Positions 9,417-18,512 of a stretch of DNA of 64,000 nucleotides are shown here, one piece after another (positions within the stretch are counted from its first letter, which is position 1; each line of letters starts with the position of its first letter). Source of the stretch: Blautia_A aquisgranensis (GTDB taxonomy: Bacteria > Bacillota > Clostridia > Lachnospirales > Lachnospiraceae); NCBI RefSeq assembly GCF_040096615.1, contig NZ_JBBMEJ010000001.1:340799-404798 (forward strand), written 5' to 3'. The notes under the pieces were generated by a model. The model saw only the letters and a program-made list of their open reading frames with translations, had not been told where the DNA came from and did no database searches. The translations under genes and the position numbers were made by a program.

Positions 9417-10283
9417 TCAGTTTTCTTTCTCCAGGTAATCATAAAGCTCACCCAGATGATCTTTCATTACTTCATAGCCATGATTATAAAAGCCTTTCAG
9501 GGCTTCCACATTCTGTTCCGTACGGGACACCGTCTCAATCTCCGGACGGATCACAAAGATATGACCTTCCTTTTCCCATTTTTCGATCAGATCCAGTGTT
9601 TTATTATAAACCTGGTAGCGATTGAGCAACGTGTTGAGAAGATTCGGATATTTCTTGAAAGCAGCCACATAGACCGCTTTGCTCTTTCCTGGTTTCTTTT
9701 TGCGGTAACCCTGGTTTCTGGTGAGGATTACCACGTTTTTACGGTGTCCTTTTTTCATGGCATGGATCAATGGTATGGAATCCGCTGACCCGCCATCCAG
9801 GCATGGATTGCCGTCTATCATCACCATCGGACTCATTCCCGGAATACTGCTGGATGCTCTGCAGATATCCATAAGCCGCTTTCTGTCCTGATTCTCAGAA
9901 AGATATTCCGCCTCTCCGGTAAGACAGTTCGTTACGACCATCTCACATTCAATATCTGAACGAAAATACTCTTCAAAATCAAACGGAAAGATCTCATTTG
10001 GATACCTGTCAAAGATCATATCCATATCAAACAGGCTTCGGTTATCCACCACGTTCTTAAGGCTGATATAACGGTATTCCTTATTCTCGACGATCATGCA
10101 GCGTCTGGTCCGCCCGATCTGACCGGAAACATAGTCCATAGCATTACAGGCACCAGCAGACACTCCCACTACATATGGAAGCTTCACCTTCTGTTCCATA
10201 AGATAATCCAGTACTCCTGCAGTAAAAACACCACGGTTTCCGCCGCCTTCCAGTACCAGTGCTGTCTCGTTGTTTTCTGTCAT
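9417..10283 (-). CDS. patatin-like phospholipase family protein
   Basis: Serine lipid acyl hydrolase of the patatin fold, predicted cytoplasmic or membrane-peripheral because there is no signal peptide. It is 288 residues. The oxyanion loop EGGGNRGVFTAGVLDYL is near residues 12-28, the nucleophile elbow GVSAG near residue 41, and the catalytic Asp in DGGSADSIP near residue 162, so the Ser-Asp dyad is complete. The substrate is unknown. It follows the citrate synthase gene by 15 nt and precedes yqeG by 10 nt. Confidence 0.9.
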   Translation of the reverse strand: MTENNETALVLEGGGNRGVFTAGVLDYLMEQKVKLPYVVGVSAGACNAMDYVSGQIGRTRRCMIVENKEYRYISLKNVVDNRSLFDMDMIFDRYPNEIFPFDFEEYFRSDIECEMVVTNCLTGEAEYLSENQDRKRLMDICRASSSIPGMSPMVMIDGNPCLDGGSADSIPLIHAMKKGHRKNVVILTRNQGYRKKKPGKSKAVYVAAFKKYPNLLNTLLNRYQVYNKTLDLIEKWEKEGHIFVIRPEIETVSRTEQNVEALKGFYNHGYEVMKDHLGELYDYLEKEN

Positions 10284-10298
10284 TGTCTTTTACCTTTC

Positions 10299-11660
10299 TT
10301 ACCGATCTGCAAGAGGAATGTATTCTGCCTCCGGAAGTACATTCTTGTAAGCCGGACGGATGATCTTGTCTACATTGATCAGCTCCTCCATACGGTGGGC
10401 GCTCCAGCCGACAATACGTGCAATCGCAAACATCGGCGTATACAGCTCCAGCGGCAGATCCAGCATGCTGTAAACAAAGCCGCTGTAAAAGTCCACATTG
10501 GCACTGACACCCTTGTAGATCTTGCGCTCTTCTGCGATAACCTGTGGTGCAAGACGCTCCACTGCTTCATACAGCTGATAATCCTTCATCCTGCCCTTCT
10601 CTCTGGCAAGCTGCTCTACATAGCCTTTAAATACTTCCGCACGTGGGTCGGAAACAGAATAGATCGCATGTCCCATACCATAGATAAGGCCCCTTTTGTC
10701 AAAAGCTTCCTTGTGCAAAAGCTTCCTGAGGTATGTACGCACCTCATCCTCATCACTGTAGTCATGCACATGTTTTCGCATATCATTGAACATCTTCACT
10801 ACCTTGATATTGGCACCACCATGCTTCGGTCCTTTCAGGGAACCAAGTGCTGCTGCGATCGCTGAATACGTATCTGTTCCGGAGGAAGAAACTACGTGAG
10901 TGGTAAAGGTAGAGTTGTTACCACCGCCATGCTCCATATGAAGGATCAGGGCAATATCAAGGATCTCCGCTTCCAGAGCCGTATACTTCTTATCCGGTCT
11001 TAAAAGGCGCAGGATATTCTCTGCTGTGGAAAGCTCTCTCTTAGGCTGATGGATATAAAGGCTTTTGCCCTTCTCATAATGGTTGTAGGCCTGATAAGCA
11101 TAAACAGATAACAGTGGGAAAACACTGATAAGATTAATGCACTGACGAAGCACATTATCAAGCTGGATATTGTCCGGATCCTTATCATAAGAATAAAGTG
11201 TAAGGACACTTCTGGACAAAGCATTCATAATATCCCTGGACGGTGCTTTCATAATGACATCTCTCACAAAATTTCTCGGCAATGTCCTCTGATCGGCCAG
11301 AATACCGGAAAACTCATTCAGTTCTTCCTGGTTTGGCAGCTTGCCGAAAAGAAGCAGATAAGTCACTTCTTCGAAACCGAACCGTCTGTCATTGATAAAT
11401 CCCCTGGTCAGATCCTTGATATCATATCCTCTGTAGGAAAGCTTGCCCGCACAGGGAACTTCCTTTCCGTCTACGATCTTCGTAGCCTGTACATTGGAGA
11501 TCTGGGTCAGTCCCGCAAGAACGCCCTTTCCATTAAGGTCACGCAGGCCTCGTTTGACATCATATTTACCATAAAGGGATAAATCCAGTTTATCATTCTC
11601 CAGACAGATCTGGGTCAGTTTCTCAATCTCAGGTGTCACTTTCATGTTAAATCTGCTCAT
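10299..11660 (-). CDS. citrate synthase
   Basis: Condenses acetyl-CoA (or propionyl-CoA) with oxaloacetate. The chosen ATG at 11660 gives 453 residues and is preceded by AAAGGGG at correct spacing; longer in-frame starts lack this. Active-site regions are visible: MEHGGGNNSTFTTHV (His), GPKHGGAN (His), GMGHAIYSVSDPRA, and NVDFYSGFVY (Asp and Arg regions near the C-terminus). The length with an N-terminal extension is typical of the clostridial type. No aconitase or isocitrate dehydrogenase gene is adjacent, so the role is probably glutamate precursor supply. A 2-methylcitrate synthase activity cannot be excluded by sequence. It leads an operon with the patatin-like gene, yqeG and aroK. Confidence 0.92.
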   Translation of the reverse strand: MSRFNMKVTPEIEKLTQICLENDKLDLSLYGKYDVKRGLRDLNGKGVLAGLTQISNVQATKIVDGKEVPCAGKLSYRGYDIKDLTRGFINDRRFGFEEVTYLLLFGKLPNQEELNEFSGILADQRTLPRNFVRDVIMKAPSRDIMNALSRSVLTLYSYDKDPDNIQLDNVLRQCINLISVFPLLSVYAYQAYNHYEKGKSLYIHQPKRELSTAENILRLLRPDKKYTALEAEILDIALILHMEHGGGNNSTFTTHVVSSSGTDTYSAIAAALGSLKGPKHGGANIKVVKMFNDMRKHVHDYSDEDEVRTYLRKLLHKEAFDKRGLIYGMGHAIYSVSDPRAEVFKGYVEQLAREKGRMKDYQLYEAVERLAPQVIAEERKIYKGVSANVDFYSGFVYSMLDLPLELYTPMFAIARIVGWSAHRMEELINVDKIIRPAYKNVLPEAEYIPLADR

Positions 11661-11791
11661 TAATAAATTCCCCTTTCGCTTTCTGTTTATTGCTGTTCGA
11701 TAGCGGTCCCTCCTCATTCCCCTCTCAAGCAATTCTTATGCTGCTGTTCACTCCATGGACATGAATGGCAGCATTTCTGGTCTTATTCCAC

Positions 11792-11818
11792 ATATCCCGG
11801 CATAACCGGCCGGGATAT
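11792..11818 (-). promoter_or_regulatory. 5'-end hairpin of the citrate synthase leader
   Basis: A perfect 10-bp inverted repeat (11792-11801 with 11809-11818) with a 7-nt loop begins about 4 nt after the predicted transcription start. There is no T-run, so it is more likely an mRNA-stabilising 5' hairpin or a protein site than a terminator. Confidence 0.55.
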
Positions 11819-11828
11819 TTCATAAATG

Positions 11829-11857
11829 ATTATAACATTTTTTTCGCTATTGGTCTA
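11829..11857 (-). promoter_or_regulatory. sigma-A promoter of the citrate synthase operon
   Basis: TAGACC (11857-11852), a 17-bp spacer and TATAAT (11834-11829) on the minus strand. Predicted start is near 11822, giving a leader of about 160 nt. Confidence 0.7.
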
Positions 11858-11878
11858 TGATGAAAATTCTATTGATGA

Positions 11879-13096
11879 TCACCTCTGCTTATATGTAGCA
11901 AAGAACTCTTTCATCTTTTTCATGGCTTTATCCAGCTGGCGGATATCCGGCAGATATACAATACGGAAATGATCCGGCTGATGCCAGTTGAATCCTTTTC
12001 CCGGAACGATAAGAACCTGTTTATCATGCAGGAAATCCAGTGCAAACTGTTCATCATTGAAGATATTGAATTTTTCTGTATCGATCTTCGGGAAGATATA
12101 GAATGCCGCACGTGGCTTCACTGCTGAAATTCCCGGAATATCATTAAGAGCCTTATAAATAAAATCTCTCTGCTCATACACACGTCCGCCCGGCTGGATA
12201 TATTCATTGACGCTCTGATATCCACCCAGTGCAGTCTGTACGATAGACTGTGCCGGAACATTGGAACACAGACGCATGGAAGAAAGCATGTTGATTCCCT
12301 CAATATAACCTTTTGCCTTATTCTTTGCACCACTTAAGATCATCCAGCCGATACGGAATCCCGCAATCATATGGGACTTGGACAGTCCGGAAAAAGTAAC
12401 ACAGAATACATCCGGTGCAAGAGATGCAATAGATGTATGTTTATATCCATCCATAACAAGACGGTCATAGATCTCATCAGAAAAGATGATCAGTTCATGT
12501 TCTCTTGCAATATCTGCGATCTGCTCCAGGATCTCCTTCGGATATACTGCACCTGTAGGATTATTCGGGTTAATGATAACGATCGCCTTGGTCCTTGGTG
12601 TGATCTTGCTCTTGATATCCTCAATATCCGGATACCAGTCAGACTGTTCATCACAGATATAATGAACTACATTTCCGCCTGCCAGTGTTGCAGTAGCTGT
12701 CCACAACGGATAATCGGGCGCCGGGATCAGGATCTCATCCCCGTTATCAAGCAGTGCCTGCATACAAAGGTTGATCAGCTCACTGACACCATTTCCTGTA
12801 TAAATATCATTAATGGTAACTCCCGGGATCCCGCGAAGCTGTGCATACTGCATGATCGCCTTCCTTGCGGAAAAAATACCCTTGGAATCAGAATATCCCT
12901 GGGACGTACGTACATTGCTCAGCATATCAAGAATGACTTCCTGCGGTGCAGAAAATCCAAAAGGATACGGATTACCTATATTAAGCTTCAGGATCTCCAT
13001 TCCGTCCTCTTCCATTCTGGCCGCCTCATCTACAACCGGTCCTCGCACGTCATACAGTACGTTGTCAAGCTTTGATGATTTCCCGAATGTTCTCAT
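11879..13096 (-). CDS. alaA: alanine-type pyridoxal phosphate aminotransferase (AlaA-like)
   Basis: Class I/II fold aminotransferase, closest in motif pattern to E. coli AlaA, which makes alanine from pyruvate and glutamate. The ATG at 13096 gives 405 residues and has AAAGGAG eight bases upstream; the longer start at 13123 lacks a site. Recognisable segments are KLNIGNPYPFGF, GNGVSELI, PAPDYPLW, INPNNPTGAVYP, FSDEIYDRL and the PLP-lysine block FSGLSKSHMIAGFRIGW. All fit the AlaA subgroup. It is divergent from gdhA, which supplies the glutamate amino donor, so the two may be co-regulated in nitrogen metabolism. Confidence 0.9.
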   Translation of the reverse strand: MRTFGKSSKLDNVLYDVRGPVVDEAARMEEDGMEILKLNIGNPYPFGFSAPQEVILDMLSNVRTSQGYSDSKGIFSARKAIMQYAQLRGIPGVTINDIYTGNGVSELINLCMQALLDNGDEILIPAPDYPLWTATATLAGGNVVHYICDEQSDWYPDIEDIKSKITPRTKAIVIINPNNPTGAVYPKEILEQIADIAREHELIIFSDEIYDRLVMDGYKHTSIASLAPDVFCVTFSGLSKSHMIAGFRIGWMILSGAKNKAKGYIEGINMLSSMRLCSNVPAQSIVQTALGGYQSVNEYIQPGGRVYEQRDFIYKALNDIPGISAVKPRAAFYIFPKIDTEKFNIFNDEQFALDFLHDKQVLIVPGKGFNWHQPDHFRIVYLPDIRQLDKAMKKMKEFFATYKQR

Positions 13097-13233
13097 AAAA
13101 ACCACTCCTTTACCTATTTTCACTATTATTTTAACTTTTTGTGTTCATAGTCAAAAAATATTTATTTCTATATCTTCTCACATTTGCTCCCTCAACGCAA
13201 GAAATAAAAATTTAAAAAATTTTATTTTAGCAC

Positions 13234-13262
13234 TTCCCTTTTTTAGCATGTTAATGTATAAT
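13234..13262 (+). promoter_or_regulatory. probable promoter of gdhA
   Basis: A perfect TATAAT at 13257-13262 has only a weak -35 candidate (TTCCCT, 13234-13239) at 17-bp spacing, which suggests help from an activator. It lies in the 221-nt divergent alaA-gdhA interval. Confidence 0.6.
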
Positions 13263-13317
13263 AGCACTCGAATTTAGTTTTCAACGCAATTTAATATGTG
13301 ATGAGGAGGAAACAACA

Positions 13318-14652
13318 ATGTCTTACACAGAAGAAGTTTATGAAAGAGTTGTAGCACAGAATCCTGGCGAGCCAGAATTCCATCAGGCAGTTAAGGAAGT
13401 TCTCGATTCCCTTAAAGTCGTAATTGACAAAAATGAGGAAGAGTATCGTAAACTTTCCATCCTTGAGCGTCTTGTAGAGCCAGAGAGGATTATCTCCTTC
13501 AAAGTACCGTGGATCGATGATAACGGAACTGTACAGGTTAACAAGGGATATCGTGTTCAGTTCAACAGTGCGATCGGACCATACAAGGGCGGCTTAAGAT
13601 TCCATCCTTCTGTAAATCAGGGTATCCTGAAATTCCTTGGTTTTGAGCAGACCTTTAAAAACTCTCTTACAGGCCTTCCGATCGGCGGCGGAAAAGGTGG
13701 TTCCAACTTCGATCCTAAAGGTAAATCTGACAGAGAGGTTATGGCATTCTGCCAGAGCTTTATGACAGAGCTTTGCAAATATATCGGTGCAGACACAGAT
13801 GTACCGGCTGGTGATATCGGTGTTGGCGGACGTGAGATCGGATATCTCTTCGGACAGTACAAGAGAATCCGCGGACTCTATGAGGGTGTACTCACAGGTA
13901 AAGGTCTCTCCTTCGGCGGTTCTCTGATCCGTACAGAGGCTACCGGTTACGGTGTTGTATACATGCTCAACGAGATTGCTAAGGCTCACAATGATTCCGT
14001 AGAAGGAAAAACAATCGTTGTAACAGGTTCCGGTAACGTAGCTATCTACGCTGTTGAAAAAGCTACACAGCTTGGTGCCAAAGTTGTTGCAATGAACGAC
14101 TCAAACGGATATATCTATGATCCGAACGGAATCAACCTTGACGTAGTAAAAGACATTAAAGAAGTTAAACGTGGACGTATCAAAGAGTACGCTGACCGTG
14201 TTGAGGGTGCTACTTACACAGAGGGACTTGGCATCTGGAACATCAAGTGTGATATCTATCTTCCATGCGCTACGCAGAACGAGCTTGGCCTTGACGGAGC
14301 TAAAACACTTGTTGCAAACGGCTGCAAGTATGTAGTTGAGGGTGCTAACATGCCTACTACTCTTGATGCAACAACATACCTTCAGGAGAACGGCGTTCTC
14401 TTCATGCCTGGCAAAGCCGCAAACGCTGGCGGTGTTGCTACATCCGCACTTGAGATGAGCCAGAACTCCATGAGACTTTCCTGGACAAGAGAAGAAGTTG
14501 ATGAGAAACTTCACAACATCATGATCGACATCTTCCACAAAGCTGATGACGCTGCTAAACGTTACGGCATGGAAGACAACTATGTTGTAGGTGCTAACAT
14601 CGCCGGCTTCGAAAAAGTTGTCGATGCTATGAAAGCTCAGGGCATTGTTTAA
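13318..14652 (+). CDS. gdhA: NADP-type glutamate dehydrogenase
   Basis: Reductive amination of 2-oxoglutarate with ammonia to glutamate; cytoplasmic hexamer. It is 444 residues, the small hexameric class. The substrate-binding lysine region reads GPYKGGLRFHPSVN and the catalytic lysine block reads LPIGGGKGGSNFDPKGKSD. Rossmann dinucleotide motif VTGSGNVAIYA is near residue 235. A consensus AGGAGG site precedes the ATG. The codon usage is noticeably biased to highly used codons (GCT, CGT, GTT), which suggests high expression. It is monocistronic with its own terminator. Confidence 0.97.
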   Translation: MSYTEEVYERVVAQNPGEPEFHQAVKEVLDSLKVVIDKNEEEYRKLSILERLVEPERIISFKVPWIDDNGTVQVNKGYRVQFNSAIGPYKGGLRFHPSVNQGILKFLGFEQTFKNSLTGLPIGGGKGGSNFDPKGKSDREVMAFCQSFMTELCKYIGADTDVPAGDIGVGGREIGYLFGQYKRIRGLYEGVLTGKGLSFGGSLIRTEATGYGVVYMLNEIAKAHNDSVEGKTIVVTGSGNVAIYAVEKATQLGAKVVAMNDSNGYIYDPNGINLDVVKDIKEVKRGRIKEYADRVEGATYTEGLGIWNIKCDIYLPCATQNELGLDGAKTLVANGCKYVVEGANMPTTLDATTYLQENGVLFMPGKAANAGGVATSALEMSQNSMRLSWTREEVDEKLHNIMIDIFHKADDAAKRYGMEDNYVVGANIAGFEKVVDAMKAQGIV

Positions 14653-14690
14653 TTTCAAGTTTCCTGACTCTTTAACGTGAGATCATATAA

Positions 14691-14728
14691 CCGGACCGCA
14701 GAGGTTTTTCCCTGCGATCCGGTTTTTT
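14691..14728 (+). terminator. Rho-independent terminator of gdhA
   Basis: GC-rich stem of about 10 bp (starting CCGGA at 14691) closes with TCCGG and six T, 38 nt after the gdhA stop. Confidence 0.88.
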
Positions 14729-14763
14729 ATTTCTTTGAAACATTGCAGAACAATTTTCCATAA

Positions 14764-14796
14764 CAAAAAAACCAGCCGTCGCAAAGGACAGCCAGT
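14764..14796 (-). terminator. Rho-independent terminator of nrdR
   Basis: A 10-bp stem with three G-U pairs (14771-14780 with 14787-14796), a 6-nt loop and six or more T on the minus strand, 70 nt after the nrdR stop. Confidence 0.8.
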
Positions 14797-14867
14797 TCTC
14801 TTTCTTCTATATATTATTCACGATCATCTTGCAGCTTCTCTGCAAATATAAATGTCTGAGAGCAACA

Positions 14868-15317
14868 TCAGTTTATCAGTTTCTTCAGTTCATCCATAAA
14901 AGTGCTGACATCTTTAAATTCCCTGTAAACCGATGCAAAGCGCACATAAGCTACTGCATCCAGATCTTTCAGATGTTCCATGACGATCTCTCCGATCTTG
15001 GTACTGCTGATCTCACGATCCTCTGAGCGGAAGATATCTCCCTCTATGGAATCGATCATCTCCTCTACTCGCTCAATGGGAATGGGGCGTTTATAGCACG
15101 CACGCAGAACACCATCCTGAATCTTGGATCTCTTATAGCTCTCACGATTCTGATCCTTCTTGATCACAGTCAGCGGAATCGTCTCCACTTTCTCATAGGT
15201 TGTAAATCTCTTCCCGCAGGCATCGCAGAGACGGCGGCGGCGGATAGAATTGGTATCCTCCACAGGTCTGGAATCCACAACTCTTGTATTATCCTGGTTA
15301 CAGAACGGACATCTCAC
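14868..15317 (-). CDS. nrdR: transcriptional repressor NrdR
   Basis: Zinc-ribbon and ATP-cone repressor that senses dATP/ATP and controls ribonucleotide reductase genes. The GTG at 15317, read as VRCPFC, is chosen because GGGGAG lies six bases upstream and the family always begins MRCPFC; this gives 149 residues. The zinc ribbon uses CPFC and CDACG. The ATP-cone begins VIKKDQNRESY near residue 50. No NrdR box or nrd gene is visible in the window. It is followed by its own terminator. Confidence 0.96.
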   Translation of the reverse strand: MRCPFCNQDNTRVVDSRPVEDTNSIRRRRLCDACGKRFTTYEKVETIPLTVIKKDQNRESYKRSKIQDGVLRACYKRPIPIERVEEMIDSIEGDIFRSEDREISSTKIGEIVMEHLKDLDAVAYVRFASVYREFKDVSTFMDELKKLIN

Positions 15318-15441
15318 AAAACTCTCCCCTTTCCGGATCAATATTTATTTTTATTATAAAATATTTGCATATAATGTGTCAATAATTGGACTTGCATAAA
15401 TTTTACAGATTTTCCATAAAATCATATCAGGTGATGAATTT

Positions 15442-15696
15442 ATGCGTATCTGCGAACTGAAACAGAAAGAAGTGATCAATATCCACACCTGCAGAAGCCT
15501 TGGCTGTCCCATAGATGTGGAATTCTGCTGCGAAACATCCCGTCTGAAAGCTCTGGTCATGCCTGAGCCCGGAAAATTCTGCTGGTGTTTTTCCAAAGGA
15601 GGCGAATGTATCATTCCCTGGGACTGTATCCGTCAGATCGGAGAAGATATCATTCTTGTAGATTTCCGGAGCGAAAAACATCTCCCCGGAGAATAA
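15442..15696 (+). CDS. YlmC/YmxH family sporulation-associated protein
   Basis: Small PRC-barrel-like protein of the YlmC/YmxH family found in spore formers; the biochemical role is not established. It is 84 residues. It begins MRICELKQKEVINI and contains the family feature CRSLGCPIDVEF followed by a compact beta-rich region ending in ILVDFRSE. Four cysteines are present. It lies just upstream of sigG in the same direction, with a 113-nt gap, which fits sporulation context. No strong ribosome site is seen beyond AGGTGATGA. Confidence 0.85.
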   Translation: MRICELKQKEVINIHTCRSLGCPIDVEFCCETSRLKALVMPEPGKFCWCFSKGGECIIPWDCIRQIGEDIILVDFRSEKHLPGE

Positions 15697-15809
15697 AAAT
15701 CCACCATTTGTCAAGGTCTATTATTTTTATTATTTTCACCGGAAAAGTATATTTCATCCGCCCTCTGAGAATCATCTTAATGTACCGACAAGACAAGGAG
15801 GATTCTAAG

Positions 15810-16589
15810 ATGGCACTGAATAAAGTGGAAATATGCGGAGTAAATACCTCAACTCTTCCTGTTCTGAATCAGGAGGAAAAAGAGGAACTCTTCAAAAAAA
15901 TCAAAGCTGGCGATGAGAAAGCCAGAGAATTGTACATCAAAGGTAATCTGCGGCTTGTTTTAAGCGTGATCCGGCGTTTCCAGAACAGCAACGAAAACCC
16001 AGATGACCTTTTTCAGATCGGCTGTATCGGCCTGATCAAAGCAATCGACAATTTCGACACTACCCTTCAGGTAAAATTTTCAACCTATGCTGTTCCCATG
16101 ATTATCGGCGAGATCCGTCGCTATCTCCGGGATAACAACAGCATACGAGTCAGCCGTTCTCTGCGGGATATCGCCTACAAAACCATTTACACTAGGGAAA
16201 ATTATATGCGACAGCACTTAAAGGAACCAACCATCGCCGAGATCGCAGATGAAATCGGCATTGACAAAGAGATGATCGTCTATGCAATGGATGCGATCCA
16301 GAGTCCTGTCAGCCTTTTTGAGCCTGTATATTCCGAAGGCGGGGATACTCTTTATGTAATGGATCAGATCAGTGACCGAAAAAACAAAGAAGAAAACTGG
16401 GTCGAAGGTATTTCCCTGAGAGATGCCATGAACCGTCTTGGACAGCGGGAACGCCATATCATTGAACTCCGCTTCTACGAAGGAAAAACCCAGATGGAGG
16501 TTGCCGATGAGATCGGTATTTCCCAGGCCCAGGTCAGCCGCCTGGAAAAAAATGCTCTTCGAAGCATGCGGAATTACCTGCGTAATTAA
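15810..16589 (+). CDS. sigG: RNA polymerase sporulation sigma factor SigG
   Basis: Forespore-specific late sigma factor. The ATG at 15810 with AAGGAGG eight bases upstream gives 259 residues, matching Bacillus SigG (260). The N-terminus NKVEICGVNTSTLPVL is diagnostic of SigG. Region 2 contains DDLFQIGCIGLIKAIDNFD and KFSTYAVPMIIGEIRRYLRD. Region 3 contains RVSRSLRDIAYK. Region 4 HTH is MEVADEIGISQAQVSRLEK. Longer upstream in-frame starts overlap the ymxH-like gene and have no support. Its presence marks the organism as a spore former or a recent descendant of one. Confidence 0.96.
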   Translation: MALNKVEICGVNTSTLPVLNQEEKEELFKKIKAGDEKARELYIKGNLRLVLSVIRRFQNSNENPDDLFQIGCIGLIKAIDNFDTTLQVKFSTYAVPMIIGEIRRYLRDNNSIRVSRSLRDIAYKTIYTRENYMRQHLKEPTIAEIADEIGIDKEMIVYAMDAIQSPVSLFEPVYSEGGDTLYVMDQISDRKNKEENWVEGISLRDAMNRLGQRERHIIELRFYEGKTQMEVADEIGISQAQVSRLEKNALRSMRNYLRN

Positions 16590-16652
16590 CTCCTGTTTCC
16601 CGTTTTTCTTACAGCTTTGGTTTTTACAGCTTTCGTTTGCCGGAAAAATATT

Positions 16653-16721
16653 ACGGCAGACTGCATGATTCCGCAGCTTTCCATTCGTTTATGGCACGGA
16701 TATCATTTTACAGTCTGCCGT
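16653..16721. other. long nested hairpin between convergent sigG and PPK2 genes
   Basis: A perfect 11-bp inverted repeat (16653-16663 with 16711-16721) encloses a second, nearly perfect stem and a terminal CCAT/ATGG hairpin, so the 69 nt can fold as one rod. On the minus strand it is followed by AATATTTTT, so it may terminate the PPK2 transcript, but the T-run is not directly adjacent. Confidence 0.5.
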
Positions 16722-16737
16722 CATACATATGATTATA

Positions 16738-18216
16738 TTATTTCAGTGCTTTTTCAATCTCATCAATCACGATCCGAAGTGCTTTCAGTCTTGCATATTT
16801 CTTATCTACAGATTCCAGGATATGCCACGGTGCATAGGTTGTGCTCGTCTTCTGAAGCATCTCATCCACTGCTCCCTCATACTGATCCCATTTCTCACGG
16901 TTTCTCCAGTCCTCGTCTGTGATCTTCCAGCGCTTCTCCGGATTGTTCTGCCTGTCATTGAATCTGGCAAGCTGTGTATCCTTGTCTATCTGCACCCAAA
17001 ATTTCACGATCACAGCTCCCCAGTCAGAAAGCTCCTTCTCAAATTCATTGATCTCATTGTAAGCACGTCTCCAGTCATTCTCACTGCAGAATCCTTCCAG
17101 GCGTTCCACCATAACTCTTCCATACCAGGTTCTGTCAAAAATAGCGATATGTCCATCCTTGGGAAGTCTTGTCCAGAATCGCCACAGATAATGTCTTGCC
17201 TTCTCATGAGGTTCCGGGCTTGCAATCGGATGCACCTCAAAGCCACGGGGATCCAGTGCTTCGGCAATACGTTTGATGTTGCCGCCTTTTCCTGCTGCAT
17301 CCCATCCTTCATAGGTAATGATCACAGGTACTCTCTTCCTGTACAGACGGTTGTGAAGACTTCCAAGCTTCGCCTGGAGTTCCTTGAGTTCTGTTTTATA
17401 CTGCTCATCATCCACTTCTTTTCCGTCCAGTGGAATCTCATCAAGTTTTGGCATCTCCACCATCGGAAAAACATTCTGCAGGATTGGAACCGAATGCTTG
17501 CTGTTCTCCATGGCAATCTCAATATTGCTGATCATCGTCTCCAGCACCTGAAGCTCTGCCCATTTCCGGTCGCTGGCATCTATGATATACCACGGTGCCG
17601 AAGATGTATTGGTATCACGCATATACTGATCAAAAACCTTCCGGCATTTCTTATAATGATCGTTCTGCCAGAGATCATAGTCATTGATCCTCCAGCAGGT
17701 ATCCTTGCTCTCCAGAAGAACGCCCATACGTTTCTCCTGTTCCTTACGGTCGATCTGCATAAAGAATTTCAGAAGGACATAGCCATTATCTGTGAGCTGC
17801 CGCTCAAATCTCCGGATACTGTCGATACGCTTTACGTAAATCTCGCCTTTCAGATTTTTGTCCATTCGGTCACGGCAGGTCTGGTCCATCCATCCGGAAT
17901 CCAGAAATGTGAACTTGCCTGCCTCCGGAATTTCCTTAAAATACCGGTAAAGAAATGGTCTTCGCAAATCTTCTTCTGTAGGCGCAGACATAGTCGCAAC
18001 TTTGAAAAAACGGGGATCAATGTTCTTGATCACCTTACTTATGGTGCTGCCTTTTCCGGAGGCACCCCAGCCTTCAAACAGCACGATCACCGGAATCTTA
18101 TGCTCCTTCAGTGCCATCTGAAGTTCATACAGTTTCGTCCTTGCAGTAACAAGCCGTTCCTTGATATCTTCTTTTTCCGGAATCAGTTCCGGGTTCCAGT
18201 TTTTTAACATCTGCAT
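16738..18216 (-). CDS. two-domain PPK2-family polyphosphate:AMP phosphotransferase
   Basis: Transfers phosphate from inorganic polyphosphate to AMP (class II PPK2, Pap-type), a route for regenerating ADP. It is 492 residues and holds two tandem PPK2 domains. Each has a Walker A-like motif: LFEGWGASGKGS near residue 49 and TYEGWDAAGKGG near residue 302. Each also has a lid motif: LDSGWMDQTCRDR in the first copy and FDRTWYGRVMVERLEG in the second. The first copy lacks the typical DRSWY lid sequence, as expected for the degenerate N-domain in Pap enzymes, so catalysis is probably in the C-domain. It is monocistronic and convergent with sigG. Confidence 0.92.
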   Translation of the reverse strand: MQMLKNWNPELIPEKEDIKERLVTARTKLYELQMALKEHKIPVIVLFEGWGASGKGSTISKVIKNIDPRFFKVATMSAPTEEDLRRPFLYRYFKEIPEAGKFTFLDSGWMDQTCRDRMDKNLKGEIYVKRIDSIRRFERQLTDNGYVLLKFFMQIDRKEQEKRMGVLLESKDTCWRINDYDLWQNDHYKKCRKVFDQYMRDTNTSSAPWYIIDASDRKWAELQVLETMISNIEIAMENSKHSVPILQNVFPMVEMPKLDEIPLDGKEVDDEQYKTELKELQAKLGSLHNRLYRKRVPVIITYEGWDAAGKGGNIKRIAEALDPRGFEVHPIASPEPHEKARHYLWRFWTRLPKDGHIAIFDRTWYGRVMVERLEGFCSENDWRRAYNEINEFEKELSDWGAVIVKFWVQIDKDTQLARFNDRQNNPEKRWKITDEDWRNREKWDQYEGAVDEMLQKTSTTYAPWHILESVDKKYARLKALRIVIDEIEKALK

Positions 18217-18371
18217 CGTCCTTCCTGAATTTTTTGAATATTCATATTATATCACATTTATAGATATTTTACGATAAACTTTACATAAATTTTACAGACA
18301 GATAATCTCTTTGGAATCTTCAGATTTTCTTTATAAATCCTGGTAAAATAATCAAAAAATATTTCACCCTC

Positions 18372-18400
18372 TTGACAATTCTTCTTCCGCTACATACAAT
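18372..18400 (+). promoter_or_regulatory. strong sigma-A promoter of the 18513 gene
   Basis: TTGACA (18372-18377), exactly 17 bp, then TACAAT (18395-18400). Predicted start is near 18407, giving a leader of about 105 nt that contains a 6-bp AACTGC/GCAGTT hairpin (18433-18447) within flanking CCGG repeats. Confidence 0.82.
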
Positions 18401-18512
18401 ATATGCGCTGATCGTTATATTTTTAACCGGCAAACTGCAAAGCAGTTATCTGGTACAAAGTTACATAGCTCTGCACCGGATGAATTTTAAAATTTGTTTC
18501 AAGGAGCATATC

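Noticed and set aside
15730..15780. SigF/SigG-type promoter (GTATA ... CATCTTA) ahead of sigG
   Set aside because: Both half sequences can be seen but the spacing is 21 nt instead of about 18, so support is too weak.
16729..18207. Plus-strand frame of 492 codons opposite the PPK2 gene
   Set aside because: It is a mirror of the PPK2 coding sequence; the minus strand carries both duplicated Walker and lid motifs.
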